From: Nageia nagi | Lineage: Eukaryota > Pinophyta | Assembly (NCBI GenBank): GCA_050084985.1 | Contig: JBITNC010000001.1 | Span: 179,986,001 to 180,050,000 of the forward strand | Length of the DNA: 64,000 nt | Direction: 5' to 3' | Part shown: positions 11,967-21,052 of the stretch, piece by piece | How the letters are laid out: every line of letters begins with the position of its first letter | How positions within the stretch are numbered: position 1 is the first letter of the stretch | The notes under the pieces: generated by a model | Told to the model about the DNA's origin: nothing | The model's database searches: none | The model's input: the letters and a program-made list of their open reading frames with translations, nothing else | Program-made: the position numbers and the translations under genes

Positions 11967-12999
11967 TGTAATGTACATTTCTAGGATTTATCTAATTTTA
12001 CTTCATTCCACATTCATTCACATATTAGAGCATCAAAGTAAATGCTTATTAGCCATCGAAACATGCGCTCAAAACTGAAATATAACAGCAGTAGCCAAAT
12101 ATGATATAAAACTCATATAACATGCAAATATGATCAAGCTAGGACACAACTTCAGATTTGTAACATAACAGAAATATAGCTCCAAAATACTCTAATCTGC
12201 ATACATTCCCATGCACAATGAAGATAATAGCATAGCAGAAATTTATAGGAGCATTCATTCACATTCAAGGTGCAATATAAGAGCCAAGATCATGAATAAT
12301 CAACCAAGAATAAGTATAGGACTGTAACAAGCCTGTAACAAGTTCTAGGGCAAATCCCAAGACTTCAAATATGTTGAACCAAGACTCCTAAAGGCTAGCA
12401 CAAAACGCAAGAAGGCTTCCAAGCTTGGTGCAAGTCCCAAGATGTCTCCCAATCGCTGGCGCAAGCTTCCAAGTGGCAAAAATGGTAGGCGCAAGTCTCT
12501 AGAATGCTCCTCAAGGTTGGCCCAAGCTTTCCAAGTGATGTAGAAGAATAGAAGAGCCACTTCTAGGCTAGGGAGAAGCTCTAAGCCCTAGAAGTTAGAG
12601 AAGGGAAGCATCCCTAAACTCCGAATGATCCAAGTTCAAATGCACAAGATGATCCTTCAAGTGATGCTCTAACTTGCCTTTATATGATTTCAAACTTACA
12701 TCATATCTTTCCCCAAGTTGGCCAACCAAGTAGGAGGATATAAAAAATTACAAGTGGCCCAATATCTCCTTGAGTTGGCCGACTAGGTGTGAGGGGTTAA
12801 ATACATTAAAGTGGCCCCTTTAACTTAGCCAAAACAAATTACATATTGCCCTTACTTGGGCGTTCCCCAAATGGGATACAAATATAAATATCAAATTATA
12901 TTTAATTGACAAATAAAAGACTCCTAATTCAAACACTATAGATCAAAGTAAATAAGCATGAGGGGTGACATCTAGATGTCCCAAATTTGGGACAGTACA
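11967..12999 (-). mobile_element. Solo LTR 2 (1033 bp) with ACCAC target duplication
   Basis: It starts TGTAATGTACATTTC and ends TTTGGGACAGTACA on the plus strand. ACCAC stands at 11962-11966 and 13000-13004. The minus-strand start TGTACTGTCCC is similar in type to solo LTR 1. No coding content. It inserted into the non-LTR tail J. Confidence 0.85.
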
Positions 13000-13004
13000 A
13001 CCAC

Positions 13005-13661
13005 TCCCAGTATTCAAGGCTGAGAAGAAGCGAGTGATGCAGGTTTTTGATGTCATCCTAGGAAGTCTTTGTTGGAGTTGACAGTGGATTGATCTCGTCA
13101 TATCTCTATGGTCACCCGGGCGCTTACTATTTGAGACTCCTTGGGGCTGGAAGAAGGAAGGGATAAGTCTGAATCTAGTGCCTATCTTAAGTCTATTATT
13201 GAGTTTTTTTCTCAGATAAAAAGAGCAATGGACCTCTAGTGTTCCTAGTTTATCCCAGATTTTAGTGTATGGGTGTCTTTAAATAAGCAATAATGTTTGT
13301 CATGTATCTCATAGTAGATGGGGCAAGTGAAGATAAAATGCTCTTCAAATTCCACTTCGAGATTGCAAAATTTATAAATACACTAATCTTTGGGAAGGTG
13401 GTGATTTGTCTCAATATGTAGTTGGTGTGAACAAGCTCGTAACTGGGCTAGAGGGAACTTGAGGCTATGCGACATTTGCATAAAGTTATCTTTTGGGTTA
13501 GTGCTCAATCTATTTTCTATTTGGAGTTAGAAGCAAAAAAAATGAAGTAGCTTCAGTGATAGAGGCTCCTTTGGTTCAATCTATGTAATCTTTCGACATG
13601 TTGAGTATATCTCGTCTCTATACTCCTTATTAATACTAAAATATGCAGCATTAGTTGGCAG
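13005..13661 (-). pseudogene. C-terminal zinc-finger end of a non-LTR reverse transcriptase (tail J, proximal part)
   Basis: Minus-strand translation near 13310-13500 gives FPLAQLRACSHQLHIETNHH and then CIYKFCNLEVEFEEHFIFTC followed by PIYYEIHDKHY. This is the Leu-Arg..Ser-His-x-Leu-x-Ile-Glu-Thr block and C-x2-C...H...C finger found after the RT domain in many non-LTR elements. Frames shift several times and stops occur, so it is dead. The upstream RT part is cut off by element A, whose target duplication CTTAG starts at 13662. Confidence 0.7.
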
Positions 13662-13970
13662 CTTAGTGTTGTGACTGAAACACAACATGCCCCCAAATCT
13701 TGCGATTTTGGGGACCCTCAACACTTCATGTAAATACTTTGCAATGTTGTAGTCTTATCCAACTCAAGTGATGTCGCAAGACCCAGATTCAAGGACAAGC
13801 CCCTCACGTTCAAGCCTCATCCTTCGTCCAAAGTCAATCATACCAAGCTAAAAGTGTGAAATTCTTCCAAAAATGGCTAAGTCCGGAAACTGAACGTCAA
13901 CCTTAGGTGAGCTAGGAGAGTCTAGGACGAGCCATGATAGAATCAAGCCAAACTGGGTCACTCCTAGGGT

Positions 13971-14940
13971 TGGCGCATGATTTCAAAAGACAAAATCTTG
14001 TCTTTTTGAAACATGCAACTAGACCTGGGAGCCGTCCAAACTAAAGTTGAGGCTTGGAAAAGCAATCTGGGCCACTTTCAAGCCCAACGCATGCCTCCAG
14101 GAGAGAAAATCTTTACTTTTCGAAGCATGCGCCAAGGACAAGCAACAAACTGGACCAGGATGAAGCTCGAAAAGACAAGGTAGGGATACTTCAAGGTTGG
14201 CGCATGGTCTCAAAAGACAAAATCTTGTCTTTTTGAATCGTGCGACCAAACTGGGAGAAGCAACTGGGCGAGTTCAAGGATTGAGAAGTGAATCCCAGGC
14301 ACCCAAGAGGCTGGCGCAAGCCTCAAAAAGACAAGATTTTGTCTTTTTGAACCATGCAACTAGCCCAAAAAGGCTTGCAATTTGTTCAACCAAGAACAAT
14401 GACTAAAGCATGAAGCTTGAAATCTCGGGACCAAGTCCAACACACCCAGGAGGGCTGGCGCATGATTCCAGAAGATAAGTTTGTGACATTTTGAGCCATG
14501 CGCCAAGCCCAAGAAGCCTCTAGGATTGACCAAAGGGGGGGAATTTGGCAAAGGCAAGGGAAAAAAAGCATCAAAGAACGAAAAATTGGCCATCTGGAGG
14601 TTGGCGCATGATTAAAAAAGACAAAATCTTGTCTTTTTTAACCACGCAACCAAGATGGACGGGCAGGAAAGGCTTATGCATGCCTTAAAAAGTCAAAAAC
14701 ATGATTTTTGGAATCATGCGCCAAGCTTGAGGAGTGCCCAAGTTGAGATGAAAGATCAAATTCGACAAGTCCAAGCACCAGAAAGACCAAAAATCAGGAA
14801 AGATCAGGTCGAAGGGCGAGTTCACAATCGAGACAAGCAAGCAAGTGAACAAAAAGGGCCAACGTTTGAAGCATGCTCAACCCCAAGGCTAGCGCATGAT
14901 CCAAAAAGACACAGTCATGTCTTTTTTGGCCATGTGCCAA
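13971..14940 (+). repeat. Array of eight hairpins in element A
   Basis: Eight units start near 13971, 14086, 14197, 14309, 14454, 14599, 14674 and 14889. Each has an outer stem GGCGCATG / CATGCGCC (or GCGACC) and an inner stem AAAAAGACA / TGTCTTTTT with a short A/T loop. Unit 5 (14454-14506) has a perfect outer stem. Spacers of 50-150 bp differ in sequence and contain recurring GCCCA, CAAG and GGCAAG words. Unlike CRISPR repeats they are palindromic and strongly diverged, and they have a plant mobile-element context. Confidence 0.85.
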
Positions 14941-15094
14941 GCCAGAATGAGCTCTAAAACCCCAAGGTCCGGTCACAGGCAACTTGACATGAATTTTGGC
15001 GTAGGCACACATCTCGAGATCGTCCAAACGGATGGCTAAGATCAAGTTTGCTCATTAACCTAATTGACTAGGGTTAGATGCAAGCCAGTTTGGC

Positions 15095-15102
15095 TATAAA
15101 TA
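15095..15102 (+). promoter_or_regulatory. TATA-like box upstream of the element A ORF
   Basis: GGCTATAAATACAAGCC stands about 230 bp upstream of the ATG at 15324. Element C has TATAAAA at 40724, about 140 bp upstream of its ATG. The shared position suggests a promoter for the ORF, downstream of the hairpin array. Confidence 0.5.
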
Positions 15103-15323
15103 CAAGCCTGGGGACTTCATTTTTTCAAATCCAAAACTCGCTCCTTTTCCACTTTTGTGCCAAAGTAGCAGGAAACTGCAGATTTTTGAGCTTGAATCCC
15201 ATCATAATCTATCCTAGGGCTTGCGCAAGCATTTGGAAGGCAAGCCAATCCAATGTGGGGTGCCTTCACCACTTGGAAACCCTTGCATCACCCTTGAGAG
15301 ACTTCGTTGCAAACCTGAACACC

Positions 15324-18300
15324 ATGACTACTCCCAAGGGCAATGTGGCTTCAAACTTTGCTAGGGACCTCGAGCAGTTGACACAAGATTGCGTTATCAC
15401 TATCTATGAAAGACAAGACTCCCTTCCCCAAGGGGCCAAATTCTCGAGGAACGTTCTTGCTACCATCAGAGATACAGAATGGCAAGACATTGATTGAGAG
15501 ATAAAATACGGGAGTTACCCATCAGTGACCTCAAACAAGACATTGTCTTCTTCTTTGGACTCTCCACATGCACATGTGTACCCTTCACAGCTCCGTTTCT
15601 TGAATTGTGCATGGAGGTCGACCATCACTGGCAAAAGGGGGGGAGAGTCCTCCGTGATATCAAAGGAGACATCATCATGGACTTCAGCCCCAACGCCATC
15701 AAAACGGTGTTCCAGTGGACTCAAGAAGGAAATTTCAAGTACAACGAGGCACAATCACTGGCATGCTATCAAGAGACCAACAGGGCCGTTGTTGCAATCA
15801 AGAATTGGATGTTGGATGACCATCATGGACTCAAGGGTAACACTCTCATAAATGCTCCTCGTTCCAATTTCTATCCTTCAATTAAGTTGATGATCTTGAT
15901 GTTGTCCAAGGTTCTCGAGAAGGAAGATGCTTCTAAATTCAGGAAAGAGTTCTTTGGCTTCATCATTGAAATTGCTAGAGGGAAAAGGATTAGGTGGAGC
16001 AAGGTGTTGAGTGACACAATAGCTGATCAGTTATCATCCATAGGCACCACTCGCAAATTCTACCTCAATTCATACCTAGTGTACATGTTGCTTCACGACG
16101 AGTACAGGGCCATGGCGAAAGGAGAATCAACATTGATCGAGAAAGGGACCTATGCCATTTGGAGATGCTACCCTAAATGGAAGCTTGAGAGGAGATGGGA
16201 TAGTTTCACCATGAAGAACAATGGATGGGAGTATGAGATCTACAAGGAGCTCAAAGGAGAAATCACAGTGGCAAGGATCTCTAACTCAGCCCAAGATGCA
16301 TTGAAGAAGCATGGGGACTTCTTCCTCCATCACCAACACTATTCCTATATCAAAATCCATGGGTCAGCCGTGAAGTCGTATCAATTGCCAAGGTTCATGA
16401 GCAACAAATTGCTTCTTATGGAGATGAGGCAATTGGCCTATCTACATGAATAGGTACGGAAGAAGAAATCGACTTCTTCAAATTTGTCGATTATAGTAAG
16501 TGAATACCAGTGTAAATCTTGGGCGGACGTTCACACTATGAAGGAAGAGTTAGCGAGATGTAACTTCAAGAAGATGCCTACCGCCGACCATTATGACCTT
16601 AACCACAGGATGCACCAGTTCTTCATGAAGGAAAGGAAGAAAGCATATAAGTACAAACCACGTGGAGAAAAGGAACCTTTCCGAAATGGGAGTAACGAGG
16701 TAGAGATGAGAAAGATTCGCGAAAAGATGCATAAAGATGCCCATGATCAGCAACACCTTGTCGAGGCCACTATCAACAAGAGATTATCACAACAGGAGGG
16801 AAGAAGACCTCAAGAGTCCACATCCAGGGTCACCCAGTTTCCTCCCACAGTTGAAGCACCAGTTGGACAGTATGCGTCAATGCGTGGCAAGAACCCAATA
16901 GAGTAGAAGTAAGGGATACCATTGATGAGCACGAAGTGAGAGAGCTAGAACATGTGGCCACGGACAAGATGGTGAAGTGTGTCAGGAATAGAGAGAAGGA
17001 TTCAACCCCACCACCAAGATCACCTAGAGAAGTAATTGGGAGTCCATCACTAGTCATTCCGCTATCTAGGTCTGCATCCACTAGTCCCGCATATGAACCT
17101 GACAACCATGAGGAAGAAGAGGAAGTCAGTGAGACAAAAGAAGAACAAGGAGTAAGTGCATATTAGCACGATGAAATCCCAGATACACGGCAAGAAGACG
17201 AATCCTTGGAGATAGTGAAGGTAGTCCAGAACCCCACAGCTTCCAAACCATCCACAGAGAAGGTTAAGGGATGGGCCTCAGAGACAGTACAGAGAAGAGC
17301 CTAGTTGAAGAGAACTTCACAATCATGGACAACAAAAACCTCCGAGGAGCTTGGTGAAGAAGAGGCAAGACCCTCGAAAAGGGCCAGGAAAAGTACCACC
17401 ACCATTCAGGAAGTAGTTGTTAAGACTCATTAGCCATCACCTACAGATGAATGGAGAGTTAATATGGAGGAGTGTCTGGATGTGTTCAACATGGATGTTG
17501 AGGAGGAGTTTGGAGTGAGAGAAGAGAATGATCAGATTAGAGAAAGCTCCACTCGCCCGAGTAAGACCTAGACTTATGTGCATCTAGCCAAGAACACAAT
17601 TCACATCAAGACTATAATCGCAGAGAAGGAGAATTCCCAACGACTTGAAGATCTCAGGCAGGTGAACCAAATCATCAATACAGGTCCTATTGGTTTGGCT
17701 GGTCGGAAACATGCAATCATCTCCACCCTTGAGGCGATTACCAAAGATGGGATGATGAAAGAGAAAGAGATTAAAAGCCTCAAGAAGAAGTTAGTTGCAC
17801 AAAAGTAATTGACTAGAGAATTAGAGTTAGCTAAGGTGCCCACAGAGGAGCTTCGAAAGATAAAATCACTTGAAGAGGGCATGATTGCAGTGAAACAGGA
17901 AAAATTGATGAGGTCTTAGTAGTAGTACAGTAGTTCATTGGTGCACTACAAAGGGTAGCATTTGAAGAGCAGAAGCTGAAGGATATTGTGGTGGAGAGAG
18001 CCAGCCTTCTCAGGATTTTGGATTCCCGAAGGCCTATGATCATGAAGTTGGAGATGACACGAGACCGAAGGCTCGAAGATGTGAAGTTTTGTGAAGAGTA
18101 CTGGTTCTACTTGGGTGTCGTCAACCAGATAGCCACACATTTCCAGGAGGTGCAGAAGCAGGTCGAAAAGCTCAATGACAAGGCTAACACTAGCCTCAAG
18201 CAGATGGATTTCCAGGTCAAGTTCATTGATGATGATGCCACCATTTGAGATAAAGACCTGGTAGTGGCGAAAGTGAGGCACTTTCTTCACAGTCTAATCA

Positions 18301-18527
18301 TGACTGATGATGTCAACACCTACCAAATTGGGAGTCACTTGAAGCACCTACCTAAAGCTCGCACTTGGAAGGATGATATGCAGAGGATGGTGGACAAGGT
18401 TGGACGCCGCATCACTAGGAACGGGCCAAAGCTATCATAGATGCTGCACGGGTTAGAACTCACAGCAAAGTTCTTGGATGAAGATTTTGAAAGACGCATT
18501 GAGGTGTTGGGCCCACATGTGCCTTAG
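15324..18527 (+). pseudogene. Unknown long ORF of element A (family shared with element C)
   Basis: From the ATG at 15324 (MTTPKGNVASNF) frames run to a TAG at 18525, with a frameshift at ~15494 and in-frame stops at 16451, 17164, 17806 and 18246, among others. The best part (15497-16450) has a conserved block, GLSTCTCVPFTAPFLELC then RVLRDIKGDIIMDFSP, and later RKFYLNSYLVYMLLHDE and YAIWRCYPKW. Element C has the same blocks (MMPFAVPFPDLC, RVLQDTEGNVIMDFSP, KRFYMNSYLVYLLLHGK, RAYPKW). Then follow a charged Pro/Ser/Glu-rich linker (~16900-17560) and coiled-coil-like helices (17578-18500) ending LHGLELTAKFLDEDFERRIE. I do not recognise the family. It shows no motif of gag, protease, RT, RNase H, integrase or transposase that I can see. 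Confidence 0.75.
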
Positions 18528-18619
18528 TCGCAATTTTCATAGTTTTATGTTATTTTCAAGAAAATGCATTTATTTTATGAAACATTTTGATTATATTTGA
18601 TATTTAATTCCTATGTTTG

Positions 18620-18645
18620 AGATGGATGAGGATTTGCTCCCACAA
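18620..18645 (+). promoter_or_regulatory. Conserved GGATGAGGATTTGCTCCC motif after the ORF stop
   Basis: GATGGATGAGGATTTGCTCCC.. follows the ORF stop by ~95 bp in A. B has GATGGATCAGGATTTGCTCCC at 37782-37802. C has two copies at 44554-44572 and 44616-44634. Conservation outside the coding part suggests a cis function, perhaps comparable to a polypurine tract or a promoter element. Confidence 0.45.
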
Positions 18646-18753
18646 ACTTGGAAGACATTTAGTAATGCCATGTGGCAAGCTTTGATTGAACCATTTGTTA
18701 CTTCTTGGATTTTGAAATTAGGGTTAGGGAAACATTTAGGGTTGCCACAAAAC

Positions 18754-18785
18754 TATTTATAGCCCACTAGGGCTCATTTGTAGGG
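18754..18785 (+). promoter_or_regulatory. Second TATA-like box near the 3' end of element A
   Basis: TATTTATAGCCCACTAGGGCTCATTTGTAG; element B has the same layout at 37915. It lies about 890 bp before the element end, where the U3/R border would be if the element is a long LTR. Confidence 0.4.
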
Positions 18786-19651
18786 GATTAGATATTTTTG
18801 CACTTGTGAGAGACTTAAATTTTACTTCCAATTCAGCAAGTTTGCTCCATTTACGAATGTGATATACTCCAAGTAATTGAATTGTAAATGCTCTCATTTG
18901 AAACAATGAATGTTAATGGATGTTACTTTCTTATGTTGTCTTGAATACTTGGTGCATTTTGTAAATCCGGTTTAAGGTGGACAAAAGAGTGCTTGAACAT
19001 TCTTAGAAGTACTTCAAGTAACGCATGGTTATGTAATGATTCATAGTTTGCACTTAGGACTTGTACACTTTATGATGGCTCCCATATGTCACTTAGTCTA
19101 GGAACTTCACTCCTTTGATTAAGGTCTACCCACCTCTCACCCCTTTTACCTCCATCGCCTTAGCTTCAAGCTCCTCTTGCTAGGTCATTTGTGTCGTTGC
19201 CCAACAAGTTGGATTCAGAGTGCGTGGAACCTATGACAAGCCCGTGAGAGTTGAGTCTTAAAACCTATACCAATCGGTGAGAACATTGAGCTCATGTGCT
19301 GAATTCATATATCACTGTCTTCTCAACCTTTTTTCTTTTATTTTTATCCTTTTTTGTCGGGCTTTTGCAACCTCCCTTTTCTTTTCCTTTTGAAAAACAA
19401 CCATTCCTGGGGACAAGGACCCTTCGAGTCCTTGGTTAATGAATACTATTTGAGTTGGAGATAGCTTCAAACATCTCTACCAATCCCCTGAGTCACCTCT
19501 TGCACACTACAACACTAAACCTTTGAGGTAACCAGTCCTCATAGCGGGTAGGTGTCACGCCCTACCACTCAAGTGTCGGTGTCTTTCTATGGGCCTTGCA
19601 ATTTAAATTGCCCATTAGCAAGGTAGGAAACAAAAAGCCCCCAACACTTAG

Positions 19652-20621
19652 TAGGAAGGAGTCTCCATTATAAGTATTTCAATTTCGAAGGCTTTTATGG
19701 CCTTTGTTTCTTCATTATAAGTATTTCATGCATGATTTGAGTTATTCTTTCATTTCAAATTTGGTTTTAGTCACTAATCTATAAGGACAAGCTTGGTCAT
19801 CATCTAAGTTGATCGTAACCCCTGCAAAATCTAGGACGAGTCAATCCCCCCAAAACCATTGAACTTCCAGGTGCTCTTTAGAAAGAATTCGATGGTGAGT
19901 TTCTAAGGGTTAGAACTCTGAGATGCACAACATATCACATTCCTTGTTTCAAATTGATATATGTTAGATTTACAATTGTGATGCTTGTTTGTTAGATCTT
20001 CATGGGCCTAGTTTGTTCATTAATGTTATATTACACTCCTTTATTGATATTTCTTCTAGGCAAATTCTATATTAATCTTGTAGGCAAATTATTGGGTTTT
20101 ATTATTGTTATAATTCATTTTTTTCATCTACATTATTGTGTAAGGAAACAAATGTCAAATTATTATGTTGTATATGGAAGATGTAATCTTATGGGATAAT
20201 GTATCACTATCACCAACATGTGGCAAATATATCAGGTATCCCTTCATGGTTTAAGGGGCCCATAGGTTCTATTTCATGGGGCTTTAACATCCATGGTATT
20301 ATTAGTTGTTAGACATAAATATAAAAGGGAGATGTCATTAATCATGTCTTCAAACATTGTACACGAAAATTTGGAAGGTTGCCCCTTCATAGTGGCTATG
20401 CATATTATGGTATTTCTCTATCTTAAGGGTTCTCAAATATCTTATGTGCAATTCCTTTTGTTCTTCAATTATTTTTGCACATTGTGGTGACATTTTGTGG
20501 AGTATTATTCTTATTTTCTAGCATTTGCAAGTTGAATCATAACAAAGGAAGGCAACTTTTTTCCCCAAAACTACAAATACAACCTTACCCAATATAGATG
20601 CATTATGTATAATATTCTTAC
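19652..20621. other. Intronic stretch between element A and exon 3
   Basis: It includes repeated TTATAAGTATTTCA words near 19670 and 19715. Short plus-strand frames at 20002-20490 have no recognisable features. No exon after exon 3 was found here. Confidence 0.4.
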
Positions 20622-20700
20622 CACGTCCACGCAATAATCGTTGAATTGATTCCACTGAACCTCCTATACATAATGCAGTTGGAAAATCCTTCTTACAATC
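20622..20700 (-). CDS. NDUFAF5: Exon 3 of NDUFAF5-type complex I assembly factor (SAM-fold motif I)
   Basis: A 79-bp exon preceded by ..GTTGTAG and followed by a GTAAGA donor. It encodes [15 protein letters not shown] then [11 protein letters not shown] and the first base of the next codon. DCKK.FPTA.C.GGS....RLLRGRG follows LLDRLE directly in the family, and exon 2 ends exactly with LLDRLE, so the two are consecutive exons although 37.6 kb apart. The ALCIGGS segment is the strand-loop of the class I methyltransferase fold that contacts SAM. A second in-frame donor 33 bases downstream (GT at 20588-20587) could extend the exon by 11 codons. The following exon, expected to start with a GxEKLIMMD-like block, was not found at lower coordinates. 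Confidence 0.88.
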
Positions 20701-20715
20701 CTACAACACCAAAGT

Positions 20716-21052
20716 CAAAATGGCAGTATGTCATTGTTAACCTGGTAACACTGTTTCGCACATTGCAATCCACAAATGATGCTTGAAAATTAATCAACAT
20801 TATCTAAAGCCAAATATACCTTGGACTTTAGAATCAAATAAAATCCAACTTTCTTTTGTTTAGAAGAAGACAAGAAAACGGCATTATGTCATTGGTAGCC
20901 TGGTAACACCGTTTCACATATTGCAATCCTTTTCTTATAACACAACACAAGCGATGCTTAAAAATTAATCAGCATTGTCTAAAGAGAAATATACCTCAGA
21001 TTTTGGAATCAAATAAAATCCAACTTTCTTTTGATTAAAAGCGGACAAGAAA
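20716..21052. repeat. Tandem duplication (~158-176 bp unit) next to exon 3
   Basis: Copy 1 (20716-20877) and copy 2 (20875-21052) share GTCATTG-TA-CCTGGTAACAC, CATTGCAATCC, GATGCTT-AAAATTAATCA and AAATAAAATCCAACTTTCTTTTG. It starts 16 bp upstream of the exon 3 acceptor. Copy 2 has a 17-bp insertion. The exon itself is not duplicated. Confidence 0.8.

Larger units (their letters stand above)
13667..19646 (+). mobile_element. Element A: 6.0 kb LTR-like element with hairpin array and long unknown ORF
   Basis: It begins TGTTGTGACTGAAACACAAC and ends AAAAAGCCCCCAACA, giving TGTTG/CAACA termini. CTTAG is duplicated on both sides (13662-13666, 19647-19651). Order: motif CCCCAAAT..GATTTTGGGGAC (13690-13722); eight hairpins (13971-14940); TATAAATA (15095); a coding region of ~1070 codons (15324-18527); motif GGATGAGGATTTGCTCCC (18625-18642); a second TATA-like TATTTATAG (18754); then ~880 bp to the end. 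I find no pair of internal LTRs and no gag, RT or integrase. It may be a giant solo LTR that carries a gene, or a non-autonomous element with LTR-type ends. Elements B, C and E share its ends. Confidence 0.8.
1..20621 (-). other. Probable start of intron 3 of the NDUFAF5-type gene
   Basis: Downstream of exon 3 (lower coordinates) no further exon of the gene could be found on the minus strand. The family continues for about 230 more residues after the RLLRGRG block, so exons should follow. The stretch instead holds elements D, E, two solo LTRs, a non-LTR tail and element A. It is therefore inferred to be intron, though the gene could also be truncated here. Confidence 0.5.

Noticed and set aside
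13971-14940. Regularly spaced palindromic units as a CRISPR array
   Set aside because: The units are diverged, spacing varies, spacers share words, no cas genes are present, and the context is plant mobile DNA.
13667-19646. Elements A, B, C and E as cut-and-paste DNA transposons
   Set aside because: The inverted ends are only 5 bases long and of the TG..CA type, with 5-bp target duplications, which fits LTR-type integration better. No transposase motif is visible. Not fully excluded.
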